DNA of 64,000 nt from CAVXHV01 sp963761445 (GTDB lineage Bacteria > Planctomycetota > Planctomycetia > Isosphaerales > Isosphaeraceae). The position numbers were made by a program, and so were the translations under genes. Each line of letters begins with the position of its first letter. The first letter of the stretch is position 1. The stretch is taken from the NCBI GenBank assembly GCA_963761445.1, contig CAVXHV010000004.1, positions 3,906,001-3,970,000 on the forward strand, in the 5' to 3' direction. Under the pieces are notes generated by a model. The model had not been told where the DNA came from and did not search any database. It saw only the letters and a list, made by a program, of their open reading frames with translations. Positions 17,461 through 28,100 of this stretch are shown one piece after another.

Positions 17461-19664
17461 ATGCCATCCTTGACCACGCCGGGTGAACATCCCAGCGGCG
17501 ATGAACAGCTCTTCGACCTACTCGGCAGCTACTACGATGGCGGCGACGACACCGGCGCACGTCGATCGCTGCTCGTTGCCGGCAACCCCGCCCTGGCGAA
17601 CGAGCTGACTCGGTATTTTGCCGGTCAGGACCGGCTCCGCGGGCTGCTGCAGCCAGTTCCCCACGCGTGCGACTCGACCGACGAAGACCCAATTAGTGCC
17701 GGCCACTGCGACCCGTTGGCTCCGCCCCCCAGCTCGTCTTCGCTCGATGACTACGAGATCATCGACCAGTTGACGCAGGAGGTATGGGAATCGTTTACCG
17801 CGCACGCCGGCGCGGGCTCGACCGGATCGTCGCACTCAAGGTTCTTCGCCCCGACCGCACAACCCAGTCCGATCGCATCCGCTTCCAGAACGAAGCAAAC
17901 TCGATCGCCGAGCTCGATCATCCGGGCATCGTGCCGATCTTTGACGTCGGCCTCGATTTCTTCGCAATGAAACTCATTCCCGGCGGGTCGCTCGCGCAGT
18001 GCCTGCCCAGGTATGTCGCGTCTCCGCGCCAGGCGGCTCGCCTGATGGCGAAGCTTGCCCGCGCGGTCCATCATGCCCATGAACGGGCCATTCTGCATCG
18101 GGACCTCAAGCCCTCAAATGTGCTGCTCGACGAGGCGGGCGAGCCCTATATCACCGACTTCGGCCTGGCCAAGCGTCTCGCTCTGAGCTTGGAATTGACC
18201 GAAAGTGGACAGGTCCTGGGAACCCTCAATTACATGGCGCCTGAACAGGCGGCCGGCCGTCCCAAAGACGTGACGACGCGTACGGATATGTGGGGCCTGG
18301 GGACGATCCTTTACGCGATGCTGACGGGCCGGCCGCCGTTTCTCGCCGAATCGGCGACGGGACTGCTCGTGCAACTTCAAGTGCAGGACCCCGACCGCCC
18401 TTCGTCCATCAACCGCGGGCTCAATGTCGAGCTCGAAGCCATCTGCATGAAATGCCTGGAGAAAGAGCCGGCGAAACGATTTGCGTCGGCCGCGGCGCTC
18501 GCCGAGGATCTCGACCGCTGGCTCTCCGGCCGTTCCACCGTGACGCGGCCAATCGGCCGGGTTCGTCGCATCGCCCGCTGGTGCCGGCGGAACCCGGGCA
18601 TGGCCGCGCTGTCAGCCGGCGTCGTTGTCCTCGGCATGGCGATCGGCCTGATCGCGTTCATCGGCCTGCTCTCCAGCGAGTTTCAGCGCCGCCGCGCCGA
18701 AAGCCGCGGCTTCTGGCTTATTCAAGGCGTCACCGAGCCGCTCAAAAAGCTCGCCAACCCCGAGCTGGCTCGCGACCCGATCTGGGCCGACGCCCGGCGA
18801 GCCGCGGTCAAGGAAGCAATCGTCGGCTACGAGCAGTTCATTGAATCCCTCGATGACAGCCGCGAATCACGGTTCGAGAAAGCCGGTTTCTGGTTTCACA
18901 TCGGCCTCCTTTACACCGTGATCGACGACCGCCCAAATGTGCGCGAGGCCTATCTGAACGCAGTGGCCCTCGCCGAAGACGTGGTGCGCGAAGCTCCCGG
19001 AAACCCAGGGTTCCAGGATCAGGCCGGAATGGCCTATTATCACATCGGCATGGAGCTCTGGTACCAGAAAGAGCGAGCGCAGGCGCGAGAGTATTTCCGT
19101 CGAGCCGTTGCCGCTTTCGACGCGGCGCTTGGCCGCGGTTCCGACCAGATCCTTATTATCCAGCACTCGCTCTGGTTCATGACCGTCTGCCCTGATCCAG
19201 AATATCGGCAGCCCGGCCGCGCGCTCCAACTGGCCAGGAAGCTCGTCGATCTTGCAACCCCCCAGGGTCACGACCGCAAGCACTACAGCGGAGGTGTCCG
19301 GCCCCTCTTCACCCTCGGCCTGGCCTACTACCGCGCCGGCGAATACGCGAGGGCGCTCAAAACGCTCGAAGAATCCTGCCAGCGCCGCGGCGGCGGCGAC
19401 GCCTATGAGTGGTTCATCATCGCGATGGCTCATGCAAAGCTGGGAAACGAAACCTCGGCAAGGAAGCACTGCGATGAAGCCGTGCGCTGGACGCGTTCCA
19501 ATCGTTATGGCGACTTTGAGCTCCACTTCTTCGATGACGAAGCCGCGGAACTACCAGGCTTGAGCGCACCGCGGCCGCGCGTTCGCGGAAATGCCGGGCC
19601 CCAACCGACTTCTGCAAATCTTTCTCCCCCTCCGCACGATTCGACGCCTTCGAAGCATCTCTAA
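17461..19664 (+). CDS. Membrane Ser/Thr kinase with TPR-like C-terminus (one frameshift)
   Basis: Start ATG 17461 is 12 nt after the sigma-factor stop. The N-terminal 95 residues are followed by DDYEIIDQLTQ. The frame then breaks near 17778, where one G seems missing, and the glycine loop continues as GMGIVYRARRRGLDRIVALK. Kinase elements HRDLKPSNVLL, DFGLAK and MAPEQ are all present. A membrane span (MAALSAGVVVLGMAIGLIAF) lies near residue 385. The C-terminal about 330 residues hold TPR-like helical repeats (GLAYYRAGEYARALKTLEES). It is probably co-transcribed with the ECF gene and may regulate it. Confidence 0.82.
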
Positions 19665-19726
19665 TCGTAGAGGCACTCGGTCTATCCTCCGCTCGCGAGT
19701 TGTCTCCCTCAACAAGGATGCACACC

Positions 19727-22700
19727 ATGTCATTCAGACAAATTCGATCGCGCTGCGCCTGCGCCAGGTCCCAGAGCAATTTCGTACGCCGGGGCCGCAT
19801 GGCCCGGCGGCTCTGGCTCGAGCCCCTCTTTCTCGAAGACCGCACGCTGCTCACAAGCGCCGGCAATTTAACCCTGAGCGGGATCTTGAGTGCCTATGAC
19901 AGCGCCAGCGCCGGAATCGCTGCCCTGAACGACGTCGGCGCGACGGCCATCGTGAATCAGGCACTGGGCGCGGTCACCGTCCCGTTTATCAATCAATCCC
20001 TGGCCAGCCTGTCGCAGTTGGATCTGCCCGAGCTCGTTGAACCGTCGCTCGTGAGCATCCAGAGCCTGCTCGCCGGTTTGCCCGGCGCTCCCACAGACGC
20101 CACCGCGTCCTGGAATCAGGTCCAGACGGCCCTCATGAACAACGGATTCAGCATCCCGATCCCGTGGACCGGGCAGACCAGCGGAACCTTGCTCGAGGTC
20201 GCTTACACATCGACAACCACTTCGGCTTCGCCCCTGTCGCTCAACATCGACCAGAATACGCCGTTCTCATATCTGAATGATGGATTCTTCGCCAACTTCA
20301 GCGCGACGGTCCAGTTCACGGTCCCTTATTCGGTAACGTTCGGCGTTGACATACCGAGCGGACAAACCCAGCCAACGTTCTTCATGCTTGCTAACCCCAA
20401 CGCCTTCAACGTGACAATCACCAGCAGTATCGCCGCAAACACGATCGACGCCGATCTGGACATCGGCGACCTGGCCAGCGTCACCGCAGCCAACAGCAGC
20501 CAGCAAACGGTTCTGAATGTGACCGGAAGCCTCGGATTCTACTCCACGAACACGGGCCTGGATGCCGGCAACAAGCTCAGGGCCAGTGACTTCACCGGAA
20601 ACGGCTTTGCCTCCGCGGTCAAAGGGAACTTGAACGGCTCTGCAAACCTCAGTCTCGACTTCGACGCACAATTGTCGGACCTTCCCGATATCCCCTGGAC
20701 GGGCACCTTCAGTGATGCCATCCAGAACGATGTCTTGCAACCGCCCAGCGTCAGCCTGACGCCGCCGTCGCTTTCGTCGCTGCTGGATTCTACCCTGTTC
20801 AATGCGATATTCAATCTGGGCGACGACATCCCGGTTCTGGGCCCACTCGCGAGCTCGCTGGACCAGCCTCTGCCGCTGATCGGCGAATCGATCGCCGAGC
20901 TCACCGGCCTGGACGGCGACCTTCCCGAGCTTCCGTCCCTGCCCTCAGGTTTCGCAGACGACCTGGATGGCTCGTATCCGCTCGCCGGTGGAACGCTCTC
21001 CGTCGACATCACGCCCGCGTCGCTCTTGCAGTTCGTCGAAGGGCAGGAGGTCGATTTCCTCTCCTGGGAAACCTCGGGCAACATCTCGCTTGCGAACTTT
21101 AACTTCGATATCCCCATCTTCAGCTTCGGCGTACCGGATATCGCCAGTGCCGAGATCGACGCGATCTTCGGCCTGAACGCGTCGCTGCACTACCACCTGG
21201 GCTTCGGCCTCGATAGCAACGGTGTCTACCTCGACGCCGGAACTCCTGCTGACCCGACGCTCGGGCTCTCCTTCGGTGTCGACGCCGGCCTCCAGGGCCA
21301 GGTCGAGGTCTTCGGCTTCCCGCTGGCCAGCATTGGCGGCGATATCGGTTTTGCCATCGAGCCTTATGTGACCCTTACCGCGCCCCCCTGGGCCGCAGAC
21401 CCGTCGAAGGTTTATCTGAGCGACCTGTCGCTCTTCGGCTCCAATCCCGCGGATGACTTGCTCGACGACCTGGGCATCGGCATCCAGGGCGATCTGACGG
21501 GCGATGTGTTTGCGAAGATCGACCTCTTCCTCTTCAGCATAAGCTGGAGCTGGGGAGTGAGTATTCCGGTCTTCAACTACGAGCGCGATCCGACCTGGCC
21601 CGCCGAAGGCGGCGGTGGCAGCGGCGGCGGCTCGACCTGGTCGAACGTCAGTCAATCCGGCGGCACCTTGACGTTCACCAATACGTCAACCTTGAACGAC
21701 AATATCACTCTCAGCGAAGGTTCCAACAACTCCGTGACCGTCAACTGGGCAGGTCACGGAGCCCCGCAGACATTTCAGGGCGTCAACAAGTTTGTGCTGA
21801 ACGGAAGCGGAAGCAGCGGCAACGACCGCATGACGACCACCCAGGGCTTTGACATTCCGATCGACGCGACCGCCGGCAGCGGCAATGACTACCTTCAAGG
21901 CGGAGAAGCCAACGACACGCTCGTCGCGGGCAGCGGTAAGGACACGCTCATCGCCGGCTCAGGCAGCGACTCGCTCACCGCGGGCCCGGGTCAGGACGTG
22001 CTCGTGGCTGGCTCGGGCAACGATACCCTGCAAGGCGGGTCCGCTCCCGCGTCGGTCGACTCCATCTATGGCGGCTCGGGCAGCGATTCCTTCGTCGTGG
22101 ATAACGGCCGCGAGTCGGTTTATGGCGGTTCGGGAGACGACACCATCACCGCCGGCCCGGGCAGCACCGGCACCTATTTCATCGATGGCGGCGCCGGGAG
22201 CTACACCCCTCAAAATCCCGAAATCATCAACCTGTCCGCTGACACTAGCCCGAACGATGCCGTCGATTCCATTTACGGCGGCACCGGAGGCGACAACCTC
22301 ATCACCGGCTCGAGCGGCGGCTATAACCTGATCTATGGCGGCGGGCCCGGCGACACGATTTTTGGCAATGGTGGTCACGACACCATCTACGGCGGCGCCG
22401 GCCAGAGTCCAGCCCAGCCGACTGACAACGTGATCTATGGCGGCGACCTCGGCTTTAACGTGATCTATGGCGCCGGCGCCGGCGACATGCTCTATGGTGC
22501 TGCTTTTACCCCTTCAACCACCTATGGTGGCAACACCACCATCTACGGCGGCACCGGGACCGAAACAATCTTTGGCGGCGACGGACAGACGCTCGCTCCC
22601 AGCGTCACCGGCGCCTGGGACGCCGCCGGCGACAACGAAGACCCGGGCGGAAACTTGCTCGTCGCCGGCAGGGGCAACGACACGATCTTCAGCGACGCGT

Positions 22701-24970
22701 ACGGCAAGAACACGCTCGTGGCCGGCGCAGGCAGTGACGTACTCTGGGCCGGCGGCGCCGGCAACCCCGGCGATGGTGATTACCTCACCGCCGGCACCGG
22801 CCTCGATTCCCTCTACGGTGGTCCCGGTAACGACACCTTCCAGTTGCAGTTCACCCCCACCGGCCAGCAGCCCGATCTGATCGTTGGCGGCCCCGGCGTC
22901 AACTCCGTTATCCTCAAGCCCGATGCCGTCGATTCACCGGCCCTCATTTCCACCGTGAACGCCACGGCGACGACCCTCGACGTCACCGACGCCCTCGCCC
23001 TCGACGGCGTCGGCGCGTCGAACTTTGTGATCCAGGTCGGCAGCGAGCAAATGCTGGTGACCCAGGTCGCAGGCAATAACTTGACGGTCGTTCGAGGTTA
23101 TGACAACACGGCGGCTCTCGCCCACAACGCCGGCACTGCCGTGGCCGTCGAGCAGCCCAGTCTGGTAAACAATCCCACGCTCGCTGACGCCGTTACCAGC
23201 ACCACATCGACAACTCTCACGGTCAACAACGCCGCAGCCCTGGACCCCACCGCTACGTCAGATTTCGTGATCCAGGTCGACAATGAGGAAATGCTGGTCG
23301 AGAATGTCGTGGGCAACACGCTGACCGTGGAGCGCGGCCGTAACGGCACGACCGCGGCAACGCACGCCTCGGGCGCAGCCGTCACCGTAGTGCAATCCAC
23401 CTTGCTGGTGCCCTATCCAACGCTCGTGGCCCCGATCACCGCCACGACCGCCACCAGCGTGACTGTGAGCGATGCCCTCGCGCTGTCTCCTACCGGCGCT
23501 GGTGGCTTCATCGTTCAGATCGACACCGAGCAAATGTTCGTGACCGCTGTGAATCTCACGACCAACACGCTCACCGTCGTCCGCGGTTATGACGGCACCG
23601 CCCCGGCCACGCATGTCTCCGGCGCGCCCGTCATCGGTTCGTCTCCGCCGGCTCTCGACCCCTCGGCCACGACCCTCACTGTGACGAACGTCGCGCTACT
23701 TGGTGGAACCAGCCTCTCGGGTGCCGTCATCCAGATCGGCAACGAGCAGATGCTCGTTACCGGAGTCAACCTTTCGACCGACACGCTCACCGTCGTCCGC
23801 GGCTACAGCGAGCAGACAGGAACCACCACGGCCGGCAGTAACACCATCTCGGGCCTCGCCACTCCCGGCAATCTCGCTGTGGGCCAGCCGGTGTCCGGCT
23901 CTGGTATTTCCAGCGGCAGCACCATCGCTTCGATCAACACGATGTCAGACTCGATCACGATCTCTCACGTCGCGACGACGTCGAACACCATTTCTCTTGC
24001 CTTCAGCGATGGACCCAGCGCGGTCGCCCATTTCGCCGGGGCGGTCGTGAGTGAGCAGCCGATCCTGCCGAACGCCGTCACCGCCACAGCCACGACGTTG
24101 ACAGTGAGCGACGCCGCGGGGCTGGCCCCTGCCGGCAACTATGATCCCGTCATTCTGGTCGACAGCGAGCAGATGCTCGTGACCGCAGCCTCCGGCAACA
24201 CCTTGACCGTGGAGCGCGGCTTTAACAACACCACCGCTGCCCCCCACGCCAGCGGAGCTTCTGTCCTGGCTGTCATTGTCGAGACCCCGACACTGGTCGT
24301 TCCAGGTCCCGTGCTCGCAGCCGCCGTGACCAGCGCGACTTCGACGACCATCACCGTCAGCGATGCAACGGCCCTGGCCCCGACCGGCGTCCCCAATTTC
24401 GTCATCCAGGTCGATGCCGAGCAGATCTTCGTCACCGGCATCGTGGGCGACACCCTTACCGTCGAGCGCGGTTTTAACGGCACGACCGCCGCCACCCACG
24501 CCTTGGATGCCCCCGTTTTCATCTCGGTCCCCTTGGCCCTTGACCCGACTGCCACCGCAATCACCGTGGCCAATGCCGCAATCCTCGGCAGCAGTCTCAC
24601 GGGCTCCATCATCCAGGTGGACGACGAGCAAATGCTGGTCACAGCAGTCTCCGGCAATGTGCTCACGGTCGAGCGCGGCTTTAACAACACCACCGTCGCG
24701 GTCCACGACTCGGGCGCAGCAGTCAGTGTCGAGCCCACGCTTGCCGCCGCGGTGACGAGCACCACGGCGACGACCCTCACCGTCAGCAACTCCGCTGACT
24801 TCCTGCCGTCGAATGGCTATGACCCCGTGATCCAGATCGACGACGAATGGATGCTGGTCACCGGTGTAACCGGTGATGTTCTCACGGTCACGCGCGGCTT
24901 CGACAACACCATCCCGGCGTCGCATGCTTCAGGCGGCGCTCGTCATCTCGGCCGGCGCGCCGGTGCTTGA
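19727..24970 (+). CDS. Giant mosaic surface protein, part 1: export motif, beta region, RTX repeats, ERG repeats
   Basis: First about 1,740 residues of a gene of roughly 5,060 codons running to 34910. I chose ATG 19727 because AAGGA lies 8 nt upstream; an in-frame TTG at 19700 is unlikely. Residues about 25-45 carry MARRLWLEPLFLEDRTLLTS, the planctomycete LExRxLLS-type motif of giant exported proteins. A long beta-rich region follows (to about 21600), then RTX-type GGxGxDxLxxG repeats (21690-22900). Eight copies of a 65-75-residue module ending LTVERGFNGTTAATHASGA begin near 22930. The frame is lost near 24935. Calcium binding by the RTX repeats is expected from the family; overall function is unknown. 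Confidence 0.8.
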   Translation: MSFRQIRSRCACARSQSNFVRRGRMARRLWLEPLFLEDRTLLTSAGNLTLSGILSAYDSASAGIAALNDVGATAIVNQALGAVTVPFINQSLASLSQLDLPELVEPSLVSIQSLLAGLPGAPTDATASWNQVQTALMNNGFSIPIPWTGQTSGTLLEVAYTSTTTSASPLSLNIDQNTPFSYLNDGFFANFSATVQFTVPYSVTFGVDIPSGQTQPTFFMLANPNAFNVTITSSIAANTIDADLDIGDLASVTAANSSQQTVLNVTGSLGFYSTNTGLDAGNKLRASDFTGNGFASAVKGNLNGSANLSLDFDAQLSDLPDIPWTGTFSDAIQNDVLQPPSVSLTPPSLSSLLDSTLFNAIFNLGDDIPVLGPLASSLDQPLPLIGESIAELTGLDGDLPELPSLPSGFADDLDGSYPLAGGTLSVDITPASLLQFVEGQEVDFLSWETSGNISLANFNFDIPIFSFGVPDIASAEIDAIFGLNASLHYHLGFGLDSNGVYLDAGTPADPTLGLSFGVDAGLQGQVEVFGFPLASIGGDIGFAIEPYVTLTAPPWAADPSKVYLSDLSLFGSNPADDLLDDLGIGIQGDLTGDVFAKIDLFLFSISWSWGVSIPVFNYERDPTWPAEGGGGSGGGSTWSNVSQSGGTLTFTNTSTLNDNITLSEGSNNSVTVNWAGHGAPQTFQGVNKFVLNGSGSSGNDRMTTTQGFDIPIDATAGSGNDYLQGGEANDTLVAGSGKDTLIAGSGSDSLTAGPGQDVLVAGSGNDTLQGGSAPASVDSIYGGSGSDSFVVDNGRESVYGGSGDDTITAGPGSTGTYFIDGGAGSYTPQNPEIINLSADTSPNDAVDSIYGGTGGDNLITGSSGGYNLIYGGGPGDTIFGNGGHDTIYGGAGQSPAQPTDNVIYGGDLGFNVIYGAGAGDMLYGAAFTPSTTYGGNTTIYGGTGTETIFGGDGQTLAPSVTGAWDAAGDNEDPGGNLLVAGRGNDTIFSDAYGKNTLVAGAGSDVLWAGGAGNPGDGDYLTAGTGLDSLYGGPGNDTFQLQFTPTGQQPDLIVGGPGVNSVILKPDAVDSPALISTVNATATTLDVTDALALDGVGASNFVIQVGSEQMLVTQVAGNNLTVVRGYDNTAALAHNAGTAVAVEQPSLVNNPTLADAVTSTTSTTLTVNNAAALDPTATSDFVIQVDNEEMLVENVVGNTLTVERGRNGTTAATHASGAAVTVVQSTLLVPYPTLVAPITATTATSVTVSDALALSPTGAGGFIVQIDTEQMFVTAVNLTTNTLTVVRGYDGTAPATHVSGAPVIGSSPPALDPSATTLTVTNVALLGGTSLSGAVIQIGNEQMLVTGVNLSTDTLTVVRGYSEQTGTTTAGSNTISGLATPGNLAVGQPVSGSGISSGSTIASINTMSDSITISHVATTSNTISLAFSDGPSAVAHFAGAVVSEQPILPNAVTATATTLTVSDAAGLAPAGNYDPVILVDSEQMLVTAASGNTLTVERGFNNTTAAPHASGASVLAVIVETPTLVVPGPVLAAAVTSATSTTITVSDATALAPTGVPNFVIQVDAEQIFVTGIVGDTLTVERGFNGTTAATHALDAPVFISVPLALDPTATAITVANAAILGSSLTGSIIQVDDEQMLVTAVSGNVLTVERGFNNTTVAVHDSGAAVSVEPTLAAAVTSTTATTLTVSNSADFLPSNGYDPVIQIDDEWMLVTGVTGDVLTVTRGFDNTIPASHASGGARHLGRRAGA

Positions 24971-25160
24971 CCCGTCGACGACCACGATCACCGTTTCCAA
25001 CGCGGCCGCACTCGCACCCAGCGGTCCCGCGAATTTCGTCATCCGGGTCGATCAAGAGCAGATGCTCGTGACATCCGTGAACCTCTCGGCCGGCACGCTC
25101 ACCGTCACCCGCGGTTTTAACGGCACGACGGCGGTCGCACATGCCAGCGGTGCCGATGTC
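22930..25160 (+). repeat. Nine tandem ERG-type modules (65-75 aa each)
   Basis: Units begin near 22930, 23170, 23410, 23640, 24060, 24300, 24530, 24730 and 24960. Each follows ATATTLTVSDAxxLxP, then FVIQVDxEQMLVTxV, then a GNTLTVERGF and HASGA ending. The fourth unit is interrupted by a VSGSGISSGSTIASI module. The ninth unit is read only after the frame change at about 24935, which proves that the two frames belong to one gene. Confidence 0.8.
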
Positions 25161-28100
25161 TTCCTCGAAAACCCGCCACCCGCGCCGCCGAGCAACTTTG
25201 AGATCAACCTCACGCAGGCCGCATCGTCGCAGTCAGGCGGTACTGAATTTGAGGCGACGCTCTCGATCCTGAACGGCGCCACACTGGGACAGGTCAATTT
25301 CACGATGCCGCCGGAAGTGGCCAACCTGGAGATCGAAGGAGGACCGGGCAACAACCTGCTCCAGGTCAACTCATCCGTCAATCAGAATTTGTCGCTCTAT
25401 GGTGGCCCGGGCAACAACACGCTCATCGCGGGCTCGGGCAATGACACCCTCGTGGCCGGCTCCGGCAAAAGCGTGCTTTATGGCGGCCCGGGCGCCGACG
25501 TCCTTTACGGCGGTGACTTGCCCCAGCAGGACGCAACGCCCGTGCTCGACCCGTCCGAATCCTGGTCGGCCCAGATCGGCAATACGACAACCAACAGCAC
25601 GACGATCACCGGGCTCATCAGCACGACGGGGTTGGTGCAGAATCAGATCATGAGCGGCTCGGGCATTCCCGCAGGCAGCGTGATCAGCACGATTGTCTCG
25701 TCAACCTCGATCACGATCTCAAACCCGGCGACGCAGACTGCAAGCGATGTCACGATCGCATTCGGATCGAGCACTCCCGAGGGGCGCGACACTTTGATCG
25801 CCGGCAACGGCAACAGCGAGCTTTTTGCCGGCAGCGGCGGCGACGTCCTGATCGGCGGCTCCGCAACGCTCGAAAACGGCCAGTTTGTTCTCGAGCCCGG
25901 TGCCGGTCGCGATCTGCTCGCCGGCGGCTCCGGCAACGACCTGTTGATCGCCGGTCTCGGCAGCCCCGGCTCCGTGCTCATGGCCGGCTCCGGCAATGAC
26001 ATCCTGGTCGGGGAGAACAGCGGCAGCAACATCATGGTCAGCGACGTTGGCGGCAACGACCTCTTCCTGGGCTACGCCGGCAGCAACGACATCGACGCCT
26101 CCGGCTCTTCCGGAAACGACACTTTGGTCGGCGGCAACGGCTTCAATTCGCTCTTCGGCTCCGACGGCACCGACCAGATTTATGATTACCCCTACCAGCC
26201 AAGCTGGAATCAGGCCGTGCAGCAGGCGGCGGCGATGTTTAGCGTTCAGCTCATCACGCCCTTCGGCACCGGCGGCGGCGCCACGCCCCAGGACCAGCTC
26301 TGGTCATTGCTCGATGCGCTCGAGACCCAGCCTTTGAGTTTTACTTCTGCGCAGCAAGCCTCTCTATCGACGTTGCTGGCCCAGCAGCTCGTGGCACTCG
26401 GCGTGACCGACACCACCGGATCCCAGCTCGAGGCGCAGCTCTACACCCTTCAAACCCAGAGCCCGTACCCGGGCAACATCCAGCAGCTCGTTGCCTGGCT
26501 CGACGAAGACCCGACCGTTCACAGCGACCTGCAACAGATACTTTTGACGATCCTGGATTCGTCCTCATCCGGCCTGTCGCAGAGCGACCAGTTCCTCTGG
26601 CGAAACCTCCTGGCAGATGAACTGAATCAAGACGCCGCGCAGGAATCGCAGGTCGCCCAGCAGATCGTGAGTCTGGCCGCGGTGAATTTCATCGCCGGCA
26701 GCGAAGCGGCCGCGCAGTTCACGTCCCTGGCGAGCGAGAGCTACTCCGTGAGCAGCGACGAGCTGCTCGTGAGCAAACTCCTGGGCGCGACGAACGCGGA
26801 CGATTCCCTGCACGCCGGCAACGGAGTCGATTTTCTCTACGGCAACCCGAGCTTGCCCACCTGGATGGCCGGCGGCGCCGGAAAGGACACGTTCTATAAC
26901 TTTCACTCGTTCGATACGCTTTACGGCGGCTCGGGCGATGACAACACCGTATTCTTCCAGGGCGACGGGACGTTCAATCTCAATTCGGATTCCAGCAACC
27001 CGAATGCGATCGGCGTGGTCCTCACTACCCAGCAATCCGCGTTGGTCAATGGCTCCGCCATTTCCCAGCTCGCGACGACGGCGGGCTTGTTCCTGGGCGA
27101 GCCCGTGAGCGGCGGGGGCATTCCCGCGGGCGCGACCATCCTTTCCATCAATTCCGCCACAAACACGATCGTACTTTCCCAGCCGGCCATGAGTTCCGGC
27201 ACCGAGACGATCACATTCACCACGAATTCATGGCAGGCAGGCGGCATCTCGACCGCTTACGAGACCATGAGCAACATCCAGGTGCTCGGCGTGCAAACGG
27301 GCAACGCCAATGACGACGCCGTCGACATCAACGTGCAGTTCCTGCCGAGCGGATTCACGGGCATCTACGTGCAAGCCGGCAACGGCAACGGTGACGTCAT
27401 CGACGCCCACCCGCTGGCCGGTTCCGTGGACGATGAGGCGCCCGCCACCCTGCTCGGCGGAACGGGGGCCGACACGATCATCGTGGGAACGGAGCTCGGC
27501 GCCGGCAGCGTTTACCAGGGTAATTCGGCCTCCGAGCTCGATGTCGTGGGTACGCAGCCCGGCGGCGACACCGTTTCGGTCTCCGGCGGCCTCATCAGGA
27601 TCGACGGGCTCCCGATCAACAGCCAGACCGGCAATACGAGCAACAACAGCCCGATTATCACCGGCTTGACGAACGCCATGCTTCTGAGCCCCGGGCAATC
27701 CGTCTCCGGCGTTGGGATTCCAGCCAACACGACGGTCTTGTCGAACCTCTCGCCCAACGCGATCACGATTTCCAATCCCGTCCAGAACTCGCCCCTGCCC
27801 AATGCCTACGGCGTGCAGCTCACCTTCGGCATCACCTTCAAGACACTCAAGGTCCTCGGGATCTCCGGAACCGTCGCGCAGCATGTCACGAACACGTTCA
27901 GCTCCGACGGCTCGATCCCCAACATCGTCCTCGAAGGCGGCTCGGGCCAGTACACCACGAATATCCTCACCGCCAGCGGGGGAACCGATGAGCTGATCGG
28001 AGGCAACCAGGCAGATAACGTTTTCAATACGATCGGTGCAGGCGCCTACACGATCAACGGCGGTGGGCCGGCCGCCTCAGCCAGCGCGCCTCAGTCATCG

